Source: Gemmatimonadaceae bacterium (lineage in GTDB: Bacteria; Gemmatimonadota; Gemmatimonadetes; Gemmatimonadales; Gemmatimonadaceae). Taken from it: 64,000 nt of DNA. This document shows, piece after piece, positions 1 to 8,489 of the stretch (position 1 is the stretch's first letter; each line of letters opens with the position of its first letter). Both the position numbers and the translations under genes were made by a program. The stretch is from contig DASUHB010000040.1 of assembly GCA_036273715.1 (NCBI GenBank), positions 1 to 64,000 on the forward strand, given 5' to 3'. The notes beneath the pieces are model-generated. The model saw only the letters and a program-made list of their open reading frames with translations, was not told the DNA's origin and ran no database searches.

Positions 1-1319
1 ACCGATTCGGCGAACGTGGCCCAGCCTTCGCGCAGCATGTTGGCGGCCGGCCCCGTGGCATTCATGGTCCAGGCGTGCGACACCTCGTGCGCGAAGACGA
101 ACGACGGTCCGCGGACGCCTAACGCCACCAGCTCCTCCGCCTTGCTTCCCGACACGACCGCCTCGTTCATGCGCACGGAGAATCCGCGGGGTCCGATGGC
201 CCGGTCTTCGACGGCGGCGATGTACGGCGGGTTCGGACCGCCGAACCGCGCGTTGAGCACGCTGTCGATCGGCCGCAGCGCTTTGGCCAGCGAATCGTGC
301 GAAAAATGGAACGCGGGAGTCGTGAACGTCTCGAACGTCACGCCGCGCACATCGCTGGTGACCGGGCGCCAGTCGCGATCGTAGATCATGCTCAACAGCC
401 ACGTCGGATACGTGCTGTGGCCGGTTACGGTTCGCACGCCGCCGATGACCGTGTCCCGCTGCGGGAGCGTCGTGGTGAGATAGTACTCAGCCGGCAGATG
501 CACCGTCATCGTGGCGGGGCCTAGGTCGTTGGCGCTGTTGTAATCGAAGAACGGGTGCCAGGCGTCGGTATTGTGGAAGGCGCCGTACGCGGGCAGCGAG
601 TCTCCTGACGACGCAGCGACGGCACGCGATGGACCGCTCGCGTCGCGCAGCGTGTACGACAACGCGAGTTGCGCATGGCCGCGCCGAGGCGCCGCGATCC
701 AGAGCACGCCGCCGCCTAACGTCCAGGCCACGGAGTCGCCATCGTAGCGCAGGCGCGCGATGTGGACATCGTTGTTGAGCCGCACCGCCATGCCGTACTC
801 GGTGCCGACGATCACCGACAACGTGTCTTCGACGTGGATGTCGCGGCCCGGCGCGAGATCGATGTGCAGCACCTGGCCATGGATGAAATTCAGGGTATCG
901 ATGGGCAGCTGCCGCACGATGTGCCACGTGCCGTCGTGCAACGCCGCTTCGTAGAAGCCGGAGAAATGCCGGACGAGATTCGTTTCGTCGCCGCCGTTGC
1001 CTGCCTTGACGATCCCGGTGAGCAAGAGCACCGCGCGCCGGGCATCGCGCCGGACGACGCGCATCGTGCTGGCTTCGCGGGCGAGCTTGCGTTGGGCAGC
1101 GCTGTGCACGACCGCGCGGCCCAACGAATCGGGGTCGATGCTATCGAAGGCGGCCGGCGAGCCGGTGGCGAACCGGCTCAGGAAGAGTGTGCCAAGCGAA
1201 TCCGGAGTCGGCGCGCCCACGCTGCCGGCGGCGACGGGCGCCACGCTGCGCGGCGGCGTCGAGCAGGCGGCAACCGCGAGCGCGACAGAGACAAGCGTCA
1301 GACGTCGAGCGAACCGCAT
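1..1319 (-). CDS. M1-like zinc metallopeptidase lipoprotein, C-terminus cut by window edge
   Basis: Secreted metallopeptidase expected to cleave peptides at the cell surface. About 439 residues are visible. The N-terminus has a lipoprotein signal ending LAVAA-C19. The zinc motif HEVSH lies at residues 411-415 and is followed 15 residues later by the EGWATF glutamate (E431), which should be the third zinc ligand. The body is closely related to the complete paralogue at 12718-14994 (shared DAWHPFF and HEVSH motifs). The ATG at 1319 lies 4 bp after the stop of the family-X gene at 1324, so translation is probably coupled; no clear Shine-Dalgarno is seen. It is the last visible gene of the minus-strand SusC operon. 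M1 assignment is by motif only; the classical M1 spacing is 18 residues, not 15, so an M1-related gluzincin subfamily is also possible. The C-terminal part is lost at the window edge. Confidence 0.85.
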   Translation of the reverse strand, partial: MRFARRLTLVSVALAVAACSTPPRSVAPVAAGSVGAPTPDSLGTLFLSRFATGSPAAFDSIDPDSLGRAVVHSAAQRKLAREASTMRVVRRDARRAVLLLTGIVKAGNGGDETNLVRHFSGFYEAALHDGTWHIVRQLPIDTLNFIHGQVLHIDLAPGRDIHVEDTLSVIVGTEYGMAVRLNNDVHIARLRYDGDSVAWTLGGGVLWIAAPRRGHAQLALSYTLRDASGPSRAVAASSGDSLPAYGAFHNTDAWHPFFDYNSANDLGPATMTVHLPAEYYLTTTLPQRDTVIGGVRTVTGHSTYPTWLLSMIYDRDWRPVTSDVRGVTFETFTTPAFHFSHDSLAKALRPIDSVLNARFGGPNPPYIAAVEDRAIGPRGFSVRMNEAVVSGSKAEELVALGVRGPSFVFAHEVSHAWTMNATGPAANMLREGWATFAES

Positions 1320-1323
1320 GCGA

Positions 1324-2061
1324 TCAGTGCGCCTCGGGCAGTCGTTGCGTGACGCGGCCGTCCGCGTCGAGGAACTGGAGTGACGGCGTGCCGAGCGAAT
1401 CGACCATGAGTTTGATGCGCGGATGCCCTTGGCGATCGGACAGCATGACGATGGATTCCTTGGCCACGCCCTTGCCGATGTATGCGCGCGATATGCTGCC
1501 GAATTCGCCCTTGGCGATCATGTTCTTCCGGAATTCCTGGAAGCGCCGGGTCTTGTCCGGACCGTCCGGCAGCTTGCGGTACACCATGGCGCTCTCGGCG
1601 AAGGCCTGAATGGGCACGTTAGGCCGATCCTGGATGTCGAGCCCGGCTTCGCGCGCGCCGTTCTGATCATGGTACGAGAGGGTGACGGTCTCGTCCTGGT
1701 TGAATTGATCGAACGTGAGTCCCGCTCCGGCGACGTAGCCGTCGGCGGTTTTCCTGCCGTTGAACGTCAGGCCCCCATCCTCGTTGCCTTCATCGTTGAA
1801 GAAGATGACGCCGGCGCCGCGGCCGCCGTCGCCGCTGCGCAATGGATACGATTTCCCGCCGATGACTGGATCGGGCAGCTTGTCGTGACCGGACAGCGTC
1901 ATGCGCAGGGTTCCATCGGCCTCGACGATGTTGATCCGTTGAACATCGATCGTGTCGAATTTCGGGTTGCGCGCCTGTCGGAACGCCACAATCGAAAGTG
2001 CGATCACCAGCGTGGTGGCGCCGTACGCGTATCCTTTCAAGAACCGCAGATCGCCGGCCAT
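1324..2061 (-). CDS. Membrane-anchored family X protein, copy 1 (uncharacterised)
   Basis: I do not recognise a named function. The 245-residue protein has one N-terminal membrane segment (about residues 11-27), then a predicted periplasmic beta-rich domain. Landmarks are RINIVEADGTLRM (43-54), DPVIGGKSYPLRSG (64-77), IFFNDEGNEDGG (86-97) and a C-terminal VDSLG...LQFLD block. Two paralogues with the same landmarks lie at 11902-12675 and 15026-15781, and all three sit directly beside a HEVSH peptidase or an esterase. The start at 2061 is supported by GGAG five bases upstream. It lies between the esterase (ends 2111) and the peptidase (starts 1319). A structural or accessory role for the neighbouring surface hydrolases is inference only. 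Confidence 0.85.
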   Translation of the reverse strand: MAGDLRFLKGYAYGATTLVIALSIVAFRQARNPKFDTIDVQRINIVEADGTLRMTLSGHDKLPDPVIGGKSYPLRSGDGGRGAGVIFFNDEGNEDGGLTFNGRKTADGYVAGAGLTFDQFNQDETVTLSYHDQNGAREAGLDIQDRPNVPIQAFAESAMVYRKLPDGPDKTRRFQEFRKNMIAKGEFGSISRAYIGKGVAKESIVMLSDRQGHPRIKLMVDSLGTPSLQFLDADGRVTQRLPEAH

Positions 2062-2110
2062 GGGAACTCCGTCGCGTAAGTGTGGTCAACGCCTAACTAG
2101 CTGGCGATGC

Positions 2111-3826
2111 TCAGCGGTAGTGCCAGGCTTCGGTGCTCGCGCCGCCGGGCGCATTCCTGGCGATCTGTGCCGCCATCGCGCGCAGCATCTCGCCGGTTGT
2201 CGTTGGGCGGATGCCGTGGCCCTTCATGGGCCGGCCATACTCGAACGTGGCCTCGGCGCGCGGACTGGTCGTGGAATCAAGGAATGCCTGCGCCTTGTAG
2301 ACGGCCATGTTGAGGTAGAAGTTGTCCATGTCGCCGGCGTAGAAGTGCAGCTTGCCGACGAGCTGCGGACCGATCGTCGACCAGTGCGTCTGCATGTACG
2401 CGGTGAGATCGAAGCCGTGGTCGCGCATGTACTCGGCGACGCTGTGATCGATCGCGCCGGTGGCTTTGTCCCACAGCGGCTTGGGATATCCATCCTCGCC
2501 CACCGGACCGTACACTGCTTCCCACGCTTCCTGCTGCTCGGCCGATCGGCCGTGCGAACCGAGCACGGCCTCGAGCTGGCTCAACTGGCGCTCGGTGATG
2601 AGGACCTGGCCGTCGGTGCTGCGGAACATCGGCCGCTCGGGCAGCACCCATTTGGCGTTAGGCGGCGTGAACGCGTTCGGGTCCTTGTAGATGTCGATCA
2701 GCGCCCACTGGTGAAAGTCGATCGGATCCGGGTAGTAGACCCAGGCGCCGCCAAAGAATTCGGGATGATAGACCTGGAGCGCGAGCGACTCCCAGCCGCC
2801 GGTCGAGCCGCCCGACAACACGCGCGCATACGGTTGGTGAATGATGCGAAAGTGCGATTCGATGTACGGAATGAGCTCGGTCAAGATCGCGTCGCCGTAC
2901 GGGCCGTCGTTCGCCGAGTTCACCGCATAGGAATCATCGAAATACGGCGTCGGATGGAGGAACGTCACCATCAGCATCCGCGGAAAATCGTCGGACGTCC
3001 AATCCTGGTAGAGCCTGTAGCCTTCCACGCGGCGAAGATTCACGACCCACGCGCGATGCCCAACGACGTTGGAGTCGGCGGGCTGGACGGCTTCCTCCTG
3101 GAAATGGTACGGTGGCGCGAGGCTGAAGTGATCCTGTTCGTAGTCCACCGGATACGATACGTCGGGATGCTCGTCGTAGCCCTTCGGCAGCAGGACGACG
3201 GCGCCGAGGTACATCGGATGTCCCCAGAATTTGGTCAGTAAGGCACTCTGGATCTTGATGTGCTTGATACACTTGGTGTCCGACGGCACCTGTATCGGGG
3301 GGAGCACGGTGGCGAGCGACAGATGCGTCGGGGATGTCGATCGCTTGCCGATGTGCACGCGCACGATGCCGCTGACGAGGTTGCCGGGCGAGTCGCCGTA
3401 CTGCTGTCCTTCCCACTGGTCCAGGTGCACCCAGATGGTGTGTCCATCGGCGCGGTGCACTTGCGTGTAGACGTTCATCACCGCCTGGGCGTAGTAGTCG
3501 CCCGGCGGCACGTCGCCCAACGTGGCGAATGGGAAGCCGTGCGTCGCGCCATCGAGCCGGGCGCTGGTGTTAGGCGTCAGTTGCGACACGTCGGCGCCGA
3601 ACACCGGACCGTTGGCGCCGAGGGCGCCGCCCTGGAACCGCGGCGCCGGCGTGCTGTCGTCAGACAGGAACAGCAGGACGCGTCCAGTGATCGGGCCCTG
3701 GTGCGCGGAAGCCGGGAAGGAGACGTCGAACACCGGGCCGCGTTGGGCGGCTGCCGGAAATGCGACGGCAACGGCGGCGCAGGCGGCAAGCATCGTGCAG
3801 CGACGGGCGATGATGGAGTCAGCCAT
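2111..3826 (-). CDS. Secreted alpha/beta-hydrolase of the esterase D / Fes-like type, copy 1
   Basis: Predicted periplasmic or surface serine hydrolase (putative esterase family, PF00756-like). From the ATG at 3826 it has 571 residues, with a signal peptide ending PAAAQ. The N-terminal third is a beta-sandwich-like region (YYAQAVMNVY, DGHTIWVHLDQ). The hydrolase domain starts near LLTKFWGHPMYLGAVVLLPKGY. The nucleophile is S341 in GGSTGG, and PMKGHG near the C-terminus may carry the catalytic histidine. A longer reading to 3892 exists, but the added residues precede the signal peptide, and ATG 3832 is also possible. The close paralogue is at 15778-17481. Upstream lies a 116-bp palindrome that separates it from the BNR gene. 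The substrate is unknown; the locus suggests esters or peptides imported through SusCD. Confidence 0.85.
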   Translation of the reverse strand: MADSIIARRCTMLAACAAVAVAFPAAAQRGPVFDVSFPASAHQGPITGRVLLFLSDDSTPAPRFQGGALGANGPVFGADVSQLTPNTSARLDGATHGFPFATLGDVPPGDYYAQAVMNVYTQVHRADGHTIWVHLDQWEGQQYGDSPGNLVSGIVRVHIGKRSTSPTHLSLATVLPPIQVPSDTKCIKHIKIQSALLTKFWGHPMYLGAVVLLPKGYDEHPDVSYPVDYEQDHFSLAPPYHFQEEAVQPADSNVVGHRAWVVNLRRVEGYRLYQDWTSDDFPRMLMVTFLHPTPYFDDSYAVNSANDGPYGDAILTELIPYIESHFRIIHQPYARVLSGGSTGGWESLALQVYHPEFFGGAWVYYPDPIDFHQWALIDIYKDPNAFTPPNAKWVLPERPMFRSTDGQVLITERQLSQLEAVLGSHGRSAEQQEAWEAVYGPVGEDGYPKPLWDKATGAIDHSVAEYMRDHGFDLTAYMQTHWSTIGPQLVGKLHFYAGDMDNFYLNMAVYKAQAFLDSTTSPRAEATFEYGRPMKGHGIRPTTTGEMLRAMAAQIARNAPGGASTEAWHYR

Positions 3827-3888
3827 GAGCATGACGAATCGAGAGCGGAAAGCGACGCGCGTGCGTGCGTCGAGAAAATTTGAGGCTG

Positions 3889-4004
3889 GCATCTACGCTC
3901 ATGAAGACACGGGCACAGCACAGACACGACGGACGCTGCACGGATCGATCGGTGCGGTGTCCGTCGTGTCCGTGCTTTGTCCGCCTGGTCATGAGCGTAG
4001 ATGC
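3889..4004. repeat. 116-bp imperfect palindrome between operon genes
   Basis: The outer arms GCATCTACGCTCATGA (3889-3904) and TCATGAGCGTAGATGC (3989-4004) are perfect inverted copies of 16 bp. Pairing continues inwards for about 46 bp per arm with roughly eight mismatches, and the centre carries a second near-palindrome (GCACGGATCGATCGGTGC). It lies between the stop of the BNR gene (4017) and the start of the esterase (3826), both on the minus strand, so any operon transcript would carry a very long hairpin here. It could attenuate expression of the downstream genes, protect the upstream mRNA, or be a small non-autonomous mobile element. Confidence 0.85.
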
Positions 4005-4016
4005 GGCGCTGCGCCA

Positions 4017-7000
4017 TCACTGCGCATGGATGCCGGCAACGATGGGCGATGCGCCGGCCCTGTTCAACGCGGCATTGATCGCCTCGAGGCCGCCTAACGA
4101 GACGCGGAGCCGGCGCAGCTGCGCGGCCAGTCGCGTGGCGAGCTCGGTGAACACGGCGTCATCCTGTGCCGTCGGCCGCGCGTTCCCTTCCCCGGTGTAG
4201 GCCGCGAGCTCGGCCAGTTTGTCGTTGAGGCCGATGGGATAGTTGAGCGGGTCTTCGCTGGCGCGGGTGCGAACCTGGTAGATCGATTGTTCGATGTTCG
4301 ACAACGAGTCCTGGAGCGCGGCAGCGCTTTCTTTGGCGTCGCCGAGCTGCGACGCGCGCGCCTCGAGCTGCGCGCGCACGCTGCGAATCGATTTCACGGC
4401 GTTGTTCGCGGCGCTGATCGTGTCGGCAATATGTGTGAGCAGCGCAAACTGCGCGGCGAGATCCGCCTGCGTCGCATTCGATCGGGGATCGGGGCGCAGC
4501 ACGAACCACTGCGTTTGGACGTGGCCGTTTGCCGTGAGACGCACGCCATAGCGGCCCGGGACGACGCGCGGCCCGACCGGATTCCCGGCCCACAACACCA
4601 TGCCTTTGAACGATGCCGGATCCGGCATGCGCAGGTCCCACGCGAACGTGTTCAGCCCTGCCTTGTTGGGCGCGACCGGCTGGCGCCGCACCGGGACCTC
4701 CACATCTTCGACGCCGCTCGAGGTATCGGCAGCAGTTGCCGCTTTGCTGTGGAACGAGCGGAGGACGCGGCCGCCGGCGTCGAGAAAGTCGAGGCTGATG
4801 CTGTCGTTAGGCGAACGCAACCAGTAGTACACGATCGCGCCCGAGCGCGGGTTGCCCGCTTTGGGCGGACCGGCGTCGTGTTGCGCTCCGTTGGTCGGGC
4901 CGCCGGAGAACATGGCGCGATAGACCGGACGCGGCGCGAACAAGTATGCATCGCGCGCAAGGATGGCGGGCGTGAGCTGGCGGAGCGGCGAGATGTCGTC
5001 CAACACCCAGAATCCGCGTCCGTGCGTGGCGGCGATGAGGTCGCCGTTCTTGATCGCGAGATCGTGGACCGGAACGATGGGCAGATTGCGGCGGAGCGAC
5101 TGCCAGTGTCCACCATCATCGAACGACACCCAGATGCCGCGCTCCGTGCCGACGTACAGCAGGCCGCGGCGCTCGGGATCTTCCCGGATCACGCGCGTGA
5201 ATTCGGTGGACGGGATGCCGGCCGCGATCGACGTCCAGTGTTTGCCGTAGTCCGTGGTCTTGTACAGATACGGACGGAGATCATCCATCTGGTAGTGATT
5301 CGCCGCGACGTACGCCGTGCCGGCATCGAAGTGCGACGGCTCGATGATCGAGATCCGCATCCACTCCGGCAGACTCGGCGGCGTCACGTTGGTCCATGTC
5401 GCCCCGCCGTTGCGGGTGAGATAAATCATGCCGTCGTCGGAGCCGGTCCAGATCTCGTTGGCCGCGACCGGCGATGGGGCGATGGCGAAGATCGTTCCGT
5501 AGTATTCGACCGACGTCTGGTCCTTCGTGATCGGACCGCCCGACGGGCCTAACGTGCGCGGGTCGTGTCGCGTGAGATCGGGGCTGATCACCTGCCAGCT
5601 GTGTCCGTCATTGCGCGAACGGAACAGCACCTGTGCCCCGGCGTAGAGCGTGTTCGAATCACGGGGCGACATCGCCAGCGGGTACGTCCACTGAAAGCGG
5701 TACTTGATGTCGCCGGCGCTGTAGCCCATCGGATTGTCGGGCCAGGGGCTGACCACGGTCATCTGATGCGTGCGGCGATCGAGGCGCGTCAGGCGGCCGT
5801 CGTACGAGCCGGCGAAAACGACGTTAGGCGAATCGGCGCGCGCGACGATGTAGCCGCTTTCGCCGCCGCCCACGTCCTGCCACTGGCCGATGTCGATGCC
5901 GCCATCCCAACGCGTAGGACCGCAGAGCGTGCCGGCATCCTGCTGGGCGCCGCACACCTCGTACGGGAAGTCGTTGGTCGTTTCGACGTGGTAGAACTGC
6001 GCCGTCGGTTGCGTTTCCGGCAGCCACGAGCGGCCGCCGTTGATCGAGACCGTGGCCCCGCCGTCGTTGGCCTCGGCCATGCGCTGCGGATCGTTGGGGG
6101 CGATCCACAGGTCGTGGTTGTCGGTGGATGGCGTCGCGATCGCGGTGTCGAACTTCACGCCGCCGTCATCGGACCGGAACACGTGCACGTTGAGCACGTA
6201 CACGCGATTCGAGTCCTTCGGGTCGGCGAAGATGCGCGAGAAGTACCACGCGCGCTGGCGGAGCTTGCGTTCGTCGTTGGTGCGGTGCCAGCTGGCGCCG
6301 GCGTCGTCGGAGCGGAACACGCCGCCCGAGTCGGCTTCGACGAGCGCCCAGACGCGGTTGGGCGCGGCGGCCGAGACCGCGAGCCCGATGTTGCCGATCA
6401 CTCCGTTAGGCAGCCCGGGCGCGTGCGTGAGCTCGGTCCAGTGTTCGCCCGCATCGGTGGACTTGAAGATGCCGCTGCCGGCGCCGCCCGACGACAGCAG
6501 CCACGGCGTGCGGCCGGCCTGCCACAGCGCCGCGTAGAGAATGTCGGGGTTGGACGGATCGAGCACGAGCTCGATCGCGCCGGTGGAGTCGTTCCGAAAG
6601 AGCGTATTGCGCCAGTGCGCGCCGCCGTCTGTCGACTTGTAGATCCCGCGCGCGGAGTCCGGCGCCCAGACGTGGCCCAGGACCGCGGCGTAGACGACGT
6701 TCGGGTCGCGGGGGTCGACGCGCACGCGCGCGATCTGCCGCGAGTCGCCGAGTCCGGCGAAGTGCCACGTCTTGCCGGCATCCGTCGTCTTGAACATCCC
6801 GTCGCCGTGCGAGACGTTGCCGCGGATGTCGTACTCGCCGGTGCCGACGTAGACGATGTCGGGGTTGGACGGGCTGACGGCAATGGCGCCGATGGTCCCG
6901 CCGAAATACTTGTCGGTGACGGGATTCCACGTTTCACCACCGTCGGTCGTCTTGAAGACGCCGCCGCCGGTGGTGCCCATGTAGTACTCGTTAGGCCTGG

Positions 7001-7223
7001 AGGCCGACCCGGCGACGGTCGCCGAGCGCCCGCCGCGGAAGGGGCCGATCTCGCGCCACCTGAGCGCGGCAAAGGCCGACGAATCGTACGTCGCCGGCCT
7101 GTCGCTTACGTTAGGCGTTTCTTGCTCCGCGCGCGCCCGTGCCGGCCCCATGAGCGCCAGGGCCAGCACCGGCACCGCGGCTACTGCAGCACTTCGCACT
7201 CCCATCCCGACGGCTCTGAGCAT
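4017..7223 (-). CDS. Secreted BNR / VPS10-sortilin-like beta-propeller protein
   Basis: 1068-residue exported protein of the large 'WD40/YVTN/BNR-like repeat' family. A signal peptide spans about residues 1-32. Two propeller domains follow, marked by repeated Asp-box motifs such as FKTTDGGETW, YKSTDGGAHW, FKSTDAGEHW, FRSDDAGASW, YLTRNGGATW and YKTTDYGKHW. The last third holds an FlgD-like segment (FAWDLRMPDP) and a helical tail. Such proteins are common in Gemmatimonadota, Acidobacteria and Bacteroidetes and are annotated as glycosyl hydrolase or sortilin-like, usually without proven activity. The ATG at 7223 follows GGAGG closely and is 10 bp after the SusD stop, so it is co-transcribed with SusC/SusD. 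A ligand-binding role for the SusCD cargo is inferred from context. Confidence 0.88.
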   Translation of the reverse strand: MLRAVGMGVRSAAVAAVPVLALALMGPARARAEQETPNVSDRPATYDSSAFAALRWREIGPFRGGRSATVAGSASRPNEYYMGTTGGGVFKTTDGGETWNPVTDKYFGGTIGAIAVSPSNPDIVYVGTGEYDIRGNVSHGDGMFKTTDAGKTWHFAGLGDSRQIARVRVDPRDPNVVYAAVLGHVWAPDSARGIYKSTDGGAHWRNTLFRNDSTGAIELVLDPSNPDILYAALWQAGRTPWLLSSGGAGSGIFKSTDAGEHWTELTHAPGLPNGVIGNIGLAVSAAAPNRVWALVEADSGGVFRSDDAGASWHRTNDERKLRQRAWYFSRIFADPKDSNRVYVLNVHVFRSDDGGVKFDTAIATPSTDNHDLWIAPNDPQRMAEANDGGATVSINGGRSWLPETQPTAQFYHVETTNDFPYEVCGAQQDAGTLCGPTRWDGGIDIGQWQDVGGGESGYIVARADSPNVVFAGSYDGRLTRLDRRTHQMTVVSPWPDNPMGYSAGDIKYRFQWTYPLAMSPRDSNTLYAGAQVLFRSRNDGHSWQVISPDLTRHDPRTLGPSGGPITKDQTSVEYYGTIFAIAPSPVAANEIWTGSDDGMIYLTRNGGATWTNVTPPSLPEWMRISIIEPSHFDAGTAYVAANHYQMDDLRPYLYKTTDYGKHWTSIAAGIPSTEFTRVIREDPERRGLLYVGTERGIWVSFDDGGHWQSLRRNLPIVPVHDLAIKNGDLIAATHGRGFWVLDDISPLRQLTPAILARDAYLFAPRPVYRAMFSGGPTNGAQHDAGPPKAGNPRSGAIVYYWLRSPNDSISLDFLDAGGRVLRSFHSKAATAADTSSGVEDVEVPVRRQPVAPNKAGLNTFAWDLRMPDPASFKGMVLWAGNPVGPRVVPGRYGVRLTANGHVQTQWFVLRPDPRSNATQADLAAQFALLTHIADTISAANNAVKSIRSVRAQLEARASQLGDAKESAAALQDSLSNIEQSIYQVRTRASEDPLNYPIGLNDKLAELAAYTGEGNARPTAQDDAVFTELATRLAAQLRRLRVSLGGLEAINAALNRAGASPIVAGIHAQ

Positions 7224-7233
7224 TGGCCTCCGC

Positions 7234-8478
7234 TCAGAAATTCGGGTTGGCGTTCGTCTCCTCCGGCGGAATCGGCGTGCAGAAATTGCTGCCGAACGGG
7301 CCGCCGCCCGAGTTCGTGTAGAACGGCGCGCCCACGGGATCGGTGAGGATGGCGGTCAGCGGCACCGACGGATTGCGGCGGATGTCGCCTAACTTCTTGC
7401 CTTCCATCCAGAAGTCGCGGGCCCGCTGGTTGAGCAGCTCGGACAACACCGACAGCGTGTCGGTACCGCCCGTGTACGCGGGCTGGTTCCCTGCCGCGCG
7501 GCGCGCGCCGATGAGCGCCAGCGCGTCCGACGTCGAAGCGCTACCGTGAAGCTCCGCTTCCGCCTTGATGTACTGCGCTTCGAGTCCTGAGCCTAACCGA
7601 ATCGGATCGCCGTAACTCGTGTACTTTGCCTGGATGACGTACGGCTGGTGGTTGAGCGTCACCCCGGGCGTCGTGCTGTCGATCGGCATCCGCGGGTCGC
7701 CAATCCGGTACAGCTGCGGCGCGACGATCTGTCCTTCCAGTGCGTTGAAGAAGAACGTATTGCCGAGCGTCGACAGCGTACCGGTATTGGCCGACGTGAC
7801 CACATTGATGACGAAGTCCGGCGGGACGAGCGCCGCAGTGGCGGCGGCGTTGGTCCAATCTCCCAGCTGCAGATATGCGCGGGCCAGTCCGACGTTCGAC
7901 CCGCTCACGATCGTCGCCCCGCCCGGTCCCGCGGCCGACGCAATGGTAATGGCTTGCGTGAAGGCCGTGACCGCGGTGTCGAGCAGCTGCGTGTCGCTGA
8001 GCTCCGGACCGCCTTGAATGACGGAGGAGCACATCGTCTCGGCCGTCAGGTCGAGGGAGAAGCCGAGGTTCATCGCCGCAGTGGCGAGGTTGAGATCCGT
8101 CGATGCGTTCGCCCCTTTCACGAGCACCGAGACGGCGTTCTGATTCGACGCAATCGCGAGACTCAGTGGCGCGAAAAAGTCAGCGTTGATGTCGTCGCTG
8201 CTGGCGAAGTTGCGCGCGGCCAGGCGGTTTGTCTGCAGGCGCGCGGCGCCGGTCCACACTTCCTCCGAGATGAGGCCGCCGAACAGCGCGACGCTCTGGA
8301 AGGCAATGTAGAAGTTCGTCTGCGCCGACAGCGCCAACGTCGCGCCATCGGAGTTGGGGTTGAACTTGCCCGCGTCGATGACCGACGGGTTGTCGACGTT
8401 CATGCTGCACGAGGCGAGTCCGATCACCGCCACGCCGATCAGGACCGTTGCACGCATCCATCTGGAAAGTGTGGTCAT
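7234..8478 (-). CDS. SusD/RagB-like substrate-binding outer-membrane lipoprotein
   Basis: 414-residue surface lipoprotein that should bind substrate for the adjacent SusC transporter. The signal peptide ends in a lipobox VIGLAS-C24. The TPR-like helical fold of SusD is suggested by ISEEVWTGAARLQ, the ARAYLQLGDW segment and the C-terminal RARDFWMEGKKLGDIRR motif typical of RagB/SusD proteins. At 414 residues it is shorter than many Bacteroidetes SusD proteins (about 500-550), as usual for Gemmatimonadota homologues. The start has GAGA upstream and lies 11 bp after the SusC stop. The order SusC-SusD-BNR is a clear operon. Confidence 0.9.
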   Translation of the reverse strand: MTTLSRWMRATVLIGVAVIGLASCSMNVDNPSVIDAGKFNPNSDGATLALSAQTNFYIAFQSVALFGGLISEEVWTGAARLQTNRLAARNFASSDDINADFFAPLSLAIASNQNAVSVLVKGANASTDLNLATAAMNLGFSLDLTAETMCSSVIQGGPELSDTQLLDTAVTAFTQAITIASAAGPGGATIVSGSNVGLARAYLQLGDWTNAAATAALVPPDFVINVVTSANTGTLSTLGNTFFFNALEGQIVAPQLYRIGDPRMPIDSTTPGVTLNHQPYVIQAKYTSYGDPIRLGSGLEAQYIKAEAELHGSASTSDALALIGARRAAGNQPAYTGGTDTLSVLSELLNQRARDFWMEGKKLGDIRRNPSVPLTAILTDPVGAPFYTNSGGGPFGSNFCTPIPPEETNANPNF

Positions 8479-8489
8479 GGTGGTGTCTC

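Noticed and set aside
1952-3241. Long plus-strand open frames opposite the esterase, BNR, SusC, PhoD and kinase genes
   Set aside because: They are antisense shadows in GC-rich DNA, lacking starts with Shine-Dalgarno, signal peptides or recognisable domains; the minus-strand genes have intact motifs.
3865-4200. Short frames reading through the 116-bp palindrome
   Set aside because: Similar texts on both strands arise from the inverted repeat itself.
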